A stretch of DNA of 18,491 nucleotides from Gammaproteobacteria bacterium (GTDB taxonomy: Bacteria; Pseudomonadota; Gammaproteobacteria; Chromatiales; Sedimenticolaceae): NCBI GenBank assembly GCA_020445165.1, contig JAGRHE010000033.1, forward strand, positions 1 to 18,491. The letters are read 5' to 3'. Below, one piece after another: positions 7,363 to 15,142 of this stretch (its first letter is position 1; each line of letters opens with the position of its first letter). Below the pieces are notes generated by a model. It searched no databases. It was not told where the DNA came from and saw only the letters and a program-made list of their open reading frames with translations. Made by a program: the position numbers and the translations under genes.

Positions 7363-8346
7363 TCAGTCCGGCGTCACGGGGGTGATAAAACCCTCCGGCT
7401 TGACCGCCAGCACCGAGCACTCGAGGTTGTTCAGAATGACCTCGGCGGTGTTGCCGATCAGCAATCCCGGGATGCCGGTGCGTCCAACCGTTCCCATCAC
7501 CACCAGGTCGGCATCGAGTTCGCTGGCCAGTGCCGGGATCACGTCGCGCGGGTTGCCCTCGCGCAGGCGGAACTGCGGCGCCAGGTACCGGTAGGATTCA
7601 CCACCCAGCTGGTCCTTCATCTTCTTCTCCAACATCTCGAGTCGGAACTGATGCTCGCGCCGCTCACGCTCGCGATTGGCGGCGGCCTCGTCATCGGGCA
7701 TGTTGCTGCTGAACACACGGATGACACTGTCGGTGATCGACTGCCAGGCGTGGACCAGGTACAGCTGCGCGAAATCGGACGTGGCCAACGATGCCGACAG
7801 GCCGATTATCTGGCGGTTAAGCGAGTTCTCGGCCCGGCTTTCGACGTCGTCCTCCCCCCACGGGTCGAAATCTACCGCCGCCAGTATCCTGCGGTAGTTC
7901 GCACTCGTGTCGCCAACCATGATCCAGACCGGGCAGGGACATTTGCGCAGCAGGTGCTGGTCGGTGCCACCAAACAGGAAGCTGTGTGCACCGCCCTTGC
8001 CCACAGTCTTGATCACCAGGTCGTGCTGCTTGCGCAATACCTGCCGCACGATCTCGATGAAAGGAATGCCGAAGCGGATGTCGACGATGACGCCGGAGCT
8101 GGCGTCGGCACCGGCCTCCTTGAGCAGGGCTTGCAACTGCGCGCTCGCCTGGTCGCGCAGGCGCACCCGAACGTCATCTATCGCGACACTGCCGGCAAAG
8201 GGGCCGAGTCTGGGTGGCTCGGCGACATGGCAAACGGTCAGGCGGGCCTGGTTGTTCTCCGCCAGGCTCATGGCACGGGCGACAGCGGAAGACGATTCCA
8301 ATGCCGGGTCCTCGACGACGTAAAGAATGCTGTTGAGTGGTTTCAT
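7363..8346 (-). CDS. Tandem universal stress protein (UspE-like, two Usp domains)
   Basis: The 327-residue cytoplasmic protein carries two Usp domains, about residues 4-145 and 152-317. Domain 1 has DLVIKTVGKGG and HLLRKCPCPVWIM (131-143), the pattern seen in UspE-type proteins. Domain 2 ends in MGTVGRTGIPGLLIGNTAEV (284-303), close to the ATP-binding G-2x-G-9x-G(S/T) loop but with Asn where Ser/Thr is usual. Its ATG overlaps the TGA of the antiporter gene as ATGA, so the two are in one operon and probably translationally coupled. The pairing suggests regulation of, or response to, ion transport. It is a distant paralogue of the Usp gene at 10156-11145. Confidence 0.9.
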   Translation of the reverse strand: MKPLNSILYVVEDPALESSSAVARAMSLAENNQARLTVCHVAEPPRLGPFAGSVAIDDVRVRLRDQASAQLQALLKEAGADASSGVIVDIRFGIPFIEIVRQVLRKQHDLVIKTVGKGGAHSFLFGGTDQHLLRKCPCPVWIMVGDTSANYRRILAAVDFDPWGEDDVESRAENSLNRQIIGLSASLATSDFAQLYLVHAWQSITDSVIRVFSSNMPDDEAAANRERERREHQFRLEMLEKKMKDQLGGESYRYLAPQFRLREGNPRDVIPALASELDADLVVMGTVGRTGIPGLLIGNTAEVILNNLECSVLAVKPEGFITPVTPD

Positions 8347-10012
8347 GCCCTTTCTCCCGATTTGTCGGTTTCAATCTCCAGCCGGGTTTCGCGCAGCAAC
8401 CTGTCGGCTGCCTCCTGCGCCGCATCGGCGTAGGGCACGAATACCAGGTCGGCACCTGCGCGCCGCAGCGTCTCTGCCTCGAGCCGGGTGGAGGCAGAAA
8501 CCGCAACCTTGCCGTGATAATCCTGTTGTTGGAGCCCCTGCAGCAACGCGCGGTTCAACGCGTTTCCGCGCAGCGTGCTTACCACGCATGGAATCCGTTC
8601 CAGCGGCAAGGTGGCGATGAACTCCGGGTCCTCGGCATCACCGTAACGCGCGGGATAACCCTCGCGTTCGTGCAGCTTGACGATCGCCGGGTCGAAGTCG
8701 ATCGCCAGCAAGCGCTTGCCGCGCTCACGCAGGTTGCTCGCCAGCGTCGCCCCGAAGCGACCCAGGCCGAACAGCAACACGTCGACCTTGTCGTCATCGA
8801 CGTCTGGACCGCCCTGCTCGCGGTGGGTCACCTTGCGTTCGAAATACCCCAGGTAAGGCCCCAGGCGCGCATACAACTGATGCGAATACAGGATCATGTA
8901 GGTGGAGGCGCTGATTGTGATCAGGCCGACCAGCGTGATCAGCCCGACCGTCGACTGGTCGACGTGCCCCAGACTGAGACCGAGTGCGGCCAGGATCAAC
9001 GAAAACTCGCTGATCTGCGCCACGGTCAGCCCGGCGAGGAAACCGGTGCGCTTGCGGTAGCCCATGTAGCCCATGATGATCATCACGATCAAGGGGTTGC
9101 CGATCAGCACGAACAGCGAAAACACGACCGCCGCACCAGTCTGTGCCCCAAGCGTGGCCATGTCGAGATTGGCGCCGAGCTCGATGAAGAAGAACAGCAG
9201 CAGGAAATCACGCAGGCTGACGAGGCGCGCGGCGACCAGTTCGCGGTACGGCGTCGACGCGATCGACACCCCGGCGAGGAAGGCCCCGACCTCTTTGCTG
9301 AAGCCCAGCGCGTCGCCAACCGATGCCCCGATGATTGCCCAGGCTATCGAGAACAGCATCAGCAGTTCTGCCGATTTGGCCAGGCGGTGCATCAGGCGCG
9401 GCAGCACGTAGCGCGTCAGCAGTACCACGGCAAACAGCATCAACGCCCCCTTGGCGACGATCAAGAGCGCTTCCGTGCCGAGGCTGGTGTCGGCTTCGGC
9501 CTGTCCGGCCGCCGTCAGCGCGATCATCACCAGAACGACGACGATGTCCTGCACGATCAGGAAACCCACGGCGATGCGGCCGTGCAGCGAGTCGACCTCG
9601 CGCTTGTCGGACAGCAGCTTGACGAAATGATGGTGCTCGAGAAGGTCAGCGCGACTGCGACGTAGATCGCCGTGACCGGCTCCATGCCAAGCCCCATGGC
9701 GATCAAGAAACCGACCACCGATGTGAATATGACCTGGCCGAGGCCGGTAAGCAGCGCTACCGGCCCGACGGTGCGGATGATATGCACGTCGAGCTTGAGC
9801 CCGACCACGAACAACAGCAGCGCAATGCCAAGACGGGCGAACAGTTCGATCTCGCCGCTATGCACGACGACACCGAACCCGGACGGTCCGAGCAGGATAC
9901 CCACTGCGATGAAGGCGACGATCAGCGGCTGACGCAATAGCAGCGCCAGTGCGCCGCCGGCCGCGGTCAGGCCGAGGATCGCGCCAATCTGGTAGAAGAC
10001 GTTATCGAACAT
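8343..10012 (-). pseudogene. KefB-type cation:proton antiporter (CPA2) with TrkA-N domain, interrupted by a one-base frameshift
   Basis: Two minus-strand frames join into one antiporter of about 556 residues. The first (from ATG 10012, preceded by GAAGG) gives the N-terminal CPA2 helices with ILLGPSGFGVV, FARLGIALLLFVVGL and VALTFSSTII, to residue 129. The second supplies KLLSDKREVDSLHGRIAVGF, six or more further helices, then a cytosolic TrkA-N domain (VLLFGLGRFGATLASNL) to the stop at 8343. They meet at the TTT at 9627-9625: one extra base there would restore IIFVKLLSDK. Everything downstream is intact and well conserved, so this is either a recent loss-of-function mutation or a sequencing error. 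KefB-type proteins exchange K+ or Na+ for H+ at the inner membrane. The gene is flanked by two Usp genes on the same strand. Confidence 0.88.
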
Positions 10013-10055
10013 CGCATTTGACCTTCGGTATCTGGTGCATAGGATTCCCCGGGGC

Positions 10056-10075
10056 GCGACCGCCCCTCCGGTCGC
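10056..10075. repeat. Short inverted repeat in the leader of the antiporter gene
   Basis: GCGACC (10056-10061) and GGTCGC (10070-10075) can pair around an eight-base loop. It lies 44 bases upstream of the antiporter start, inside the Usp-antiporter gap. It is short and GC-rich, so chance is possible. Confidence 0.35.
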
Positions 10076-10114
10076 CTGCCGCATGCTGTCCTTCCACGCA
10101 GGCGTCGTGCGGGT

Positions 10115-10128
10115 GGCAAGCGCTTGCC
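10115..10128. promoter_or_regulatory. 14-bp perfect palindrome, LacI-operator-like
   Basis: GGCAAGCGCTTGCC is self-complementary over 14 bases with a central CG, the layout of many LacI-family operators (AANCGNTT core). A further GGCAAG half-site follows at once (10130-10135). It lies in the 143-base gap between the upstream Usp gene and the antiporter gene, 27 bases after the Usp stop in the direction of transcription. It could bind a regulator of an internal promoter, or simply form an RNA hairpin. No cognate regulator is in the window. Confidence 0.45.
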
Positions 10129-10155
10129 TGGCAAGTCGCCCCCTGCCGTGTCAGA

Positions 10156-11145
10156 TCAATCGTGGCCATCCTCCAGGGAAACAGGCGTTTCGAACCCTTC
10201 GGCTTTGACGGCCAGCACCGAGCAATCAACCTGCTCCAGGATTGCCTCTGCCGTATTGCCAATAAAGAGGCCGGCGATGCCGGTGCGTGCCAACGTGCCC
10301 ATCACGACCAAGTCGGCATCGAGGCTTTTGGCCAACCTCGGAATCTCTTTCTGTGCCTGACCTTGGAGCAGGTGCATTTTCGGATTCAGATACCGGAGTA
10401 CTTCCGTATCCTGCGTCTTGAGCACCTCGTTGAGGAGGCTCTCCAGCCCTTGATCGTGCCGCTGACGAACTTGCTCGACATGAGCGATCGCCTCCGCATC
10501 CGTGCGGTGGAGAAACGCACCACGCATGGCACTTTCACCAATTGCCGTCCACGCATGGGCGACGTGAAGTTCAGCAAAGTCCGACAAGGCAAGGGAAACC
10601 GCCAGCTCAAGGAGCTTGATATTCAGCTTGTGTCGAGTCGCCCGGTCGGCGGCGAGGTGATCCGCATCGATGTCCACAGACGCCAGGATCCGACGGTATG
10701 GCTTCGATTGTGGTCGTTTGACGAGCCATACCGGGCACGGGCATTTGCGCAACAAATGCATGTCGTCACTGCCGAACAGTCGATCCAGCCAAGCCGGATT
10801 CTCCGGAGTCTTGATCACCAGGTCATGACCGTGGCGCAGCACTTCCCGGATGATTTCAAGAAAGACGGTACCGATCAGCACCTTTGCATCGATAGTGAGT
10901 TGCGATCGATACGGCGAGACAGCTTCGTCCAACCACTCGCGCGAGGCCGCGATCGCTGCGTCTTGTAGTTCTGTCGAAATCGCCCCCCCGTCCGGCATGC
11001 CGATGCCGACTGTCACCCGTGGAGCCACGATCACCACGCTCAGAGTCGCCTGGTTGTTCTGTGCCAACGAAACAGCTCGCCCAAGTGCCGTAGCGGCAGA
11101 CTGCCCTGAGTCAACGACGGCGAGAATCTTTTTGAATCGCTGCAT
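10156..11145 (-). CDS. Tandem universal stress protein, second paralogue
   Basis: The 329-residue protein again has two Usp domains (about 3-144 and 150-316), with HLLRKCPCPVWLVK (130-143) closing the first. The second ends in MGTLARTGIAGLFIGNTAEA (282-301); the second glycine of the ATP-loop pattern is alanine here, so nucleotide binding may differ from the downstream paralogue. ATG 11145 is preferred: GGAG lies seven bases upstream and the sequence enters the Usp fold at once (MQRFKKILAVVDSG). A start at 11193 would add 16 residues without a ribosome-binding site. It is the first gene of a probable Usp, antiporter, Usp operon on the minus strand. Confidence 0.9.
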   Translation of the reverse strand: MQRFKKILAVVDSGQSAATALGRAVSLAQNNQATLSVVIVAPRVTVGIGMPDGGAISTELQDAAIAASREWLDEAVSPYRSQLTIDAKVLIGTVFLEIIREVLRHGHDLVIKTPENPAWLDRLFGSDDMHLLRKCPCPVWLVKRPQSKPYRRILASVDIDADHLAADRATRHKLNIKLLELAVSLALSDFAELHVAHAWTAIGESAMRGAFLHRTDAEAIAHVEQVRQRHDQGLESLLNEVLKTQDTEVLRYLNPKMHLLQGQAQKEIPRLAKSLDADLVVMGTLARTGIAGLFIGNTAEAILEQVDCSVLAVKAEGFETPVSLEDGHD

Positions 11146-11848
11146 TAACCGACTCCACTGGTAGTGCACGTGCCGAGCGTTGATGCCTTTCATCAGGCGA
11201 CGACAACGCTTGGCACCCAGCTACTAATTCGACACGCAAGTTCTAAGGTTTGTGCCACCAATAACGTGCAATTCGATCGGTTCTTTGACCCGGCGCAACA
11301 TGTTCATTGACGAGCGCTGAGGTTGGCGACGGACTCCCGACTTTGTTTGGCGCAATCACTTGCAGTGATGTCGCTTTCTACGTGCCACGGATGCGAACCA
11401 CTCGCGGCCTGCCAAATCCGTCCGGCTACCGGATCCCTGTACGCATTCCCAGCGCTACCTGTCGCAACACCGCATTGTTTCTTGAAAACAAAGCGAGAAC
11501 TGCGTAAGCCAATCTGCGAAGGAGCGCCTTCGGCAAGACTAATGTGCGACTTGCCGCAGGCCGCGGTCCACTTGCGGGCATCCACAGCTGTTGGTTGCAC
11601 TGCGATCGTTCACTTTGAGGGCAGATTGTAAAGTGTGAATTGTTCGCGCTTCGTCGGCTTTGGTCGCACTGCTGCCGGGATAGGAACCCGGGAAGCTGCC
11701 ACTTGACCGGCATTTTGGGCAGATGCCCGGCACCCGGCAATCAGTCCGAACCCGGAAGTGCCAATCCGTGTTTTCGGCGAGTGACTTGCGGAAAGAAGGT
11801 CGAGGAGGAGCGCGACCTTGCGTATGCAGTCTCGTCAGTGAGACCGGC

Positions 11849-11870
11849 ACAATCGCAGTGATACGATTGT
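11849..11870. repeat. Inverted repeat in the non-coding region
   Basis: ACAATCG (11849-11855) and CGATTGT (11864-11870) pair around CAGTGATA. Adding GGC before and TGCC after extends the stem to about ten pairs with one bulged T. No T-run follows. Confidence 0.4.
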
Positions 11871-12196
11871 TGCCCGTGCACCATGGTTGCCTTGATCTGC
11901 GTCAGCTGAAACGACGCCACACGACCGCGTGCCAACAGCAGGCCGCCATACTTGTCAGCACGCTAAAAAACCAGGCAGCCGCCACGCTGCATCGCGTTGG
12001 CTGCCGACCTCGAAGAGAGGTTGCCGAGCCGGGTACAGGCCAGCAACCAGGCCAGGACTCAGCCGGTGAAACCTCTGCAGCGACTCCGCCAACCGGCTTG
12101 CGTGCAGATTTGTTCACAATCCCAACTCGCCGCTGGCAGATTTCTCGTCTATGCACCGCCAAGGCGCGCTGTTGCGACGCCTGCAGATCATCGACG

Positions 12197-12244
12197 CCGC
12201 AGCTGGGCGGACCCGTCGTCGCCTGAGCAGCCGCCCAGCTGCGG
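12197..12244. repeat. 14-bp perfect inverted repeat upstream of the DMT transporter
   Basis: CCGCAGCTGGGCGG (12197-12210) and CCGCCCAGCTGCGG (12231-12244) are exact inverted copies around a 20-base spacer. The right arm ends two bases before the TATAAT box of the DMT promoter, so a protein bound to it would cover the -35 region. Alternatively it forms a cruciform or marks the end of a small mobile or repeat element. No T-run follows, so it is not a typical terminator. Confidence 0.75.
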
Positions 12245-12245
12245 C

Positions 12246-12251
12246 TATAAT
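12246..12251 (+). promoter_or_regulatory. -10 box of the DMT transporter promoter
   Basis: A consensus TATAAT sits 47 bases upstream of ATG 12299. The 17-base-spaced -35 position (about 12223-12228, CTGAGC) is poor, which suggests an activator-dependent or regulated promoter; the adjacent inverted repeat is well placed for that. Confidence 0.55.
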
Positions 12252-12298
12252 CGCGCGTCCACGACAGGTCGCACCCGCGTCCAGAGCAGCGAGGCGAC

Positions 12299-13195
12299 AT
12301 GCCGAATCAAACCATCCTGATCCGTCTCGTACCCCTGCTGTTCGTGCTGCTGTGGAGCACCGGCTTTATCGGTGCGAAGTACGCCCTGCCCTACATCGAG
12401 CCGTTCAACCTGCTGTTCATCCGGGTAGTGCTGACACTGGCGATCCTGCTGTTGCTGATCCGCTGGCGCGGCTCGCCCTGGCCCGGCACCGTACAGGCCG
12501 GACACCAGATGCTGGTCGGCGCGCTGGTGCATGCGGGTTACCTCGGTGGCGTGTTCGCGGCGATCAAGTGGCAGATGCCGGCCGGCGTCGCGGCACTGAT
12601 TGTCGGGCTTCAACCGCTGCTGACGGCCGTGCTGGGCCACTTCTGGCTCGGCAGCCGGTTGCACCCGTCACAATGGCTGGGCCTGGCACTCGGCCTGCTC
12701 GGCATCGCGCTGGTGATCACCAACGGCGAGTCCTTCCAAGGAGGGACCGACCTGCAACCGGCGGCGCTGGCGGCGATCGTCACGGCGCTGTTCGCGATTT
12801 CGCTGGGCACTCTGTACCAGAAACGCTTCGGCGGCTCGACCAGCCTGCTCACCGGGTCCTTCTATCAGTATCTGGCCACCGCGCTGATCATGCTGCTGCT
12901 CAGCCAGGCCACCGAGACCGGTCACGTCGAGTGGAGCATGACCCTGATCCTGGCGCTGGCCTGGCTGGTACTGGTGCTGTCGATCGCGGCCATCCTGTTG
13001 CTGATGTTCATGATCCGCGAAGGCGAAGCGGCGCGTGTGGCGAGCTATTTCTACCTGGTACCGCCGATCACGGCACTGGAGGCATGGCTGCTGTTCGACG
13101 AATCGCTCGGCACACTCTCCCTGGTCGGCATGGCGGTCGTCGTTGTTGGCGTATACCTGGCGCTGCAAACACACAGCCGCCCCAGGCCTTCTTGA
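12299..13195 (+). CDS. DMT superfamily (EamA) transporter
   Basis: The 298-residue protein is a membrane protein with about ten helices in two EamA repeats (roughly residues 8-141 and 154-287). Typical marks are LLFVLLWSTGFIGAKYALPY near the N-terminus, ALIVGLQPLLTAVLGHFWLG at the end of repeat one, and ASYFYLVPPITALEAWLLFDE in repeat two. EamA proteins export amino acids or metabolites across the inner membrane; the substrate cannot be read from sequence. GAGGCGAC lies just before the ATG. The gene stands alone with its own promoter. Confidence 0.92.
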   Translation: MPNQTILIRLVPLLFVLLWSTGFIGAKYALPYIEPFNLLFIRVVLTLAILLLLIRWRGSPWPGTVQAGHQMLVGALVHAGYLGGVFAAIKWQMPAGVAALIVGLQPLLTAVLGHFWLGSRLHPSQWLGLALGLLGIALVITNGESFQGGTDLQPAALAAIVTALFAISLGTLYQKRFGGSTSLLTGSFYQYLATALIMLLLSQATETGHVEWSMTLILALAWLVLVLSIAAILLLMFMIREGEAARVASYFYLVPPITALEAWLLFDESLGTLSLVGMAVVVVGVYLALQTHSRPRPS

Positions 13196-13459
13196 ATAGG
13201 CATCTGCATTAAAAAGGCCTCGCTTCTCCACCGCGGGTTGGCGGCCTCGCAAAGACCTTCGTGGTTGTTGTCATGGCAGAGAGCCGATGCCGATGCAGCG
13301 CGCGGCGCTGAGCACGGATGGCACCTCCCCGTCGAACCACAACTACTGAAGCTGCGAGCGAACCACATTGACGCGGAATGAACAGACTGCGCCACCGGAT
13401 ACGATAGACTGGGATTGACGCACTTATTGGCGTTTCGACTCGACGCGGACGATTGCACG

Positions 13460-14398
13460 ATGGAAAGCGACATCCTGCAGCAGCTTGAACGACGACTGGG
13501 GCCAGTGCATGCGCGCCAGCGCCTTGGCATCGAGCAAGAGGGCGAACAACGCGTATTCGGTGGCGGGCTCAACTTCTTCCACCCGGAGAACTGGTATTCC
13601 TTCCATGCCTGGATCAGGTATGCGCTAAGGCTTTCGGGCCTGTATTGGCTTGGTCACCGCAACACGCTGAACATCCAGGTGCGCAGCAACGAAGTGTTCC
13701 TGCATGGACTGCCACCGACATTTGACGGTTTTACCGTTCTGCATCTGACAGACCTGCATGCCGACCTGAATCCGCCGGCCATCAGCGCCTTGGCGGAACT
13801 TCTGGCAGGACTGACATACGATATATGCGTACTCACCGGCGATTACCGCGCACAAACCTCCGGGCCCTGCGAACCCGCACTGAATGAAATCGCCGCACTG
13901 TGCACGCAGTTGTCACAACCGATCTACGGCGTGTTCGGCAATCACGACAGCATCCGCATGCTGCCGGCGCTGGAATCGATGGGCATAAATATGCTGCTGA
14001 ACGAGCACGTCGAGTTGAAGCGGGGCACTGATTCCCTCTATCTCGTGGGGGTCGACGATGCCCATTACTACCGTGTCGATAACGTAGCCGGCGCGGCTGC
14101 CGACGTGCCGCTGGACGCAGTTTCAATTCTGCTGTCACACACCCCGGAGATCTATCGACAGGCCGCGCATGCCGGCTTTGACCTCATGCTATGCGGGCAC
14201 ACACATGGCGGACAGATCTGCCTGCCTGGCGGCATCCCGCTGGTACTCGATGCCAAGTGTCCGCGCTACATGGGTGCCGGCGCCTGGCAGTATCGTGACA
14301 TGCATGGATACACCTCGGTCGGTGCAGGCAGTTGTATCGTTCCGGTGCGCCTGAATTGCCCACCAGAGGTCGTACTGCACCGCCTTCGCAAAGCGTAG
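13460..14398 (+). CDS. Calcineurin-like metallophosphoesterase
   Basis: The 312-residue protein has the complete two-metal set: D98-L-H100 in HLTDLHADL, G127-D128 in VLTGDY, G160-N-H-D163, H227 in LLSHTP, and GHTHGG at 246-251. The order and the VLTGDY and GHTHGGQICLPGG forms match the YkuE/LpxG-type branch, some of which hydrolyse UDP-diacylglucosamine in lipid A synthesis; others are of unknown substrate. There is no signal peptide; a hydrophobic patch occurs near 48-64. ATG 13460 is preferred over an in-frame TTG at 13415, which lies very close to a possible TACGAT -10 element at 13400-13405. It converges with the CarS-like gene, 22 bases between stops. Confidence 0.87.
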   Translation: MESDILQQLERRLGPVHARQRLGIEQEGEQRVFGGGLNFFHPENWYSFHAWIRYALRLSGLYWLGHRNTLNIQVRSNEVFLHGLPPTFDGFTVLHLTDLHADLNPPAISALAELLAGLTYDICVLTGDYRAQTSGPCEPALNEIAALCTQLSQPIYGVFGNHDSIRMLPALESMGINMLLNEHVELKRGTDSLYLVGVDDAHYYRVDNVAGAAADVPLDAVSILLSHTPEIYRQAAHAGFDLMLCGHTHGGQICLPGGIPLVLDAKCPRYMGAGAWQYRDMHGYTSVGAGSCIVPVRLNCPPEVVLHRLRKA

Positions 14399-14420
14399 AA
14401 AACGGGGTTGCAAGGAGGAC

Positions 14421-14927
14421 TCAATACGGGCGTTTTCTGACTCCCAAGCGGTACAGCAGGTGTGACAGCACGCGATGCAAAAGCATGAAAGCGAGCGTCA
14501 ACAGCGCCAGCTGGATCCATGACAGGTCGAACAGCGGCTTGCAGGCCAACAGTGGCAACAGGGACTCGGGGACATGATCGAGGCCCAGCGCCATGGCTCC
14601 CACCGGCAGACCAAGTCGGCGTTTGATGAAGCTGGAAAGGGCGTCGCCGAGCATGGCGACAGCGGCAATGATCGCGCCGACAGACCAGTGCAGACCAAAG
14701 ATGGTTGCCAGCAGGGATGTGCTGAGTAAGGCGGCAACCAGCCCCCTGTAGGTTTTTGATGCCCCGAGCAGACGATGTCCATCCGCCAGCATCGTCGCGT
14801 GATCGAGCGGAAAGTCCAGGCGATCACCCAATATCTCGCGTGCGATGATCGGGCTGCCATTGGCAGTGAGAAGCAGCAGTAGCAGCAACAGTTCAACCAT
14901 GCCCGGTATTCTGCCAGCAAGCGGCAT
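14421..14927 (-). CDS. CarS/DUF46-like membrane protein (CDP-archaeol synthase family)
   Basis: The 168-residue protein has about five membrane helices and the DUF46/CarS signature: DGHRLLGASKTYRGLVAA (49-66) and MLGDALSSFIKRRLGLPVGA (91-110). In archaea CarS transfers CMP from CTP to an unsaturated archaeal lipid; the bacterial members are short homologues whose substrate is not established, possibly another isoprenoid or glycerolipid. AAGGG lies seven bases before ATG 14927; ATG 14900, directly before the first helix, is an alternative with a weaker site. It is convergent with a phosphoesterase of possible lipid function. Confidence 0.78.
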   Translation of the reverse strand: MPLAGRIPGMVELLLLLLLLTANGSPIIAREILGDRLDFPLDHATMLADGHRLLGASKTYRGLVAALLSTSLLATIFGLHWSVGAIIAAVAMLGDALSSFIKRRLGLPVGAMALGLDHVPESLLPLLACKPLFDLSWIQLALLTLAFMLLHRVLSHLLYRLGVRKRPY

Positions 14928-15142
14928 TCATCCGCCCTTGCGCGGTTGCATCGACGCAGCGCAAGTTCATCGGACGCGCGCAACCGGCTGTTCGATGTCC
15001 TGCACGAACCATCTGATGAACACACCCTGCAAAAGAAAGTGCCGCGGAGCCGTAGCCGGAGAAGCTGCCTCGGTCCGCCATACTCGTCTTCTCCGCTCTC
15101 AGTAGGCCCACATGCCTCGTCAAGCACGGGTCGCAGGCCACC

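Larger units (their letters stand above)
11146..12298. other. 1.15-kb region with no convincing gene
   Basis: Open frames here are short, overlap on both strands and show no recognisable domain or protein-like composition. By eye the left half (about 11200-11640) is clearly more AT-rich than the coding flanks. Small hairpins are present: ATCACT/AGTGAT (11355-11369), CGAAGG/CCTTCG near 11520, and ACAATCG/CGATTGT (11849-11870, extended by a bulged GGC/GCC). The right end holds the promoter and inverted repeat of the DMT gene; the left end must hold the Usp operon promoter, for which I find no clear hexamers. Decayed genes or an intergenic repeat are possible. Confidence 0.5.

Noticed and set aside
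8337..9665. 442-residue plus-strand open frame opposite the antiporter
   Set aside because: It is the antisense of a transporter; its composition is not protein-like and no motif is present.
11723..12226. 167-residue plus-strand open frame in the non-coding region
   Set aside because: No recognisable motif, no ribosome-binding site, Cys/Arg-rich composition, and competing frames on both strands.
13211..13250. Possible terminator AGGCC...GGCCTTTTT on the minus strand
   Set aside because: The stem is only five pairs with a long loop, and no minus-strand gene ends there; the GGCCTCGC copies are direct, not inverted.
13368..13405. TTGACG and TACGAT as a promoter for the phosphoesterase gene
   Set aside because: The spacing is 26 bases, too long for a sigma-70 promoter; the TACGAT alone is weak evidence.
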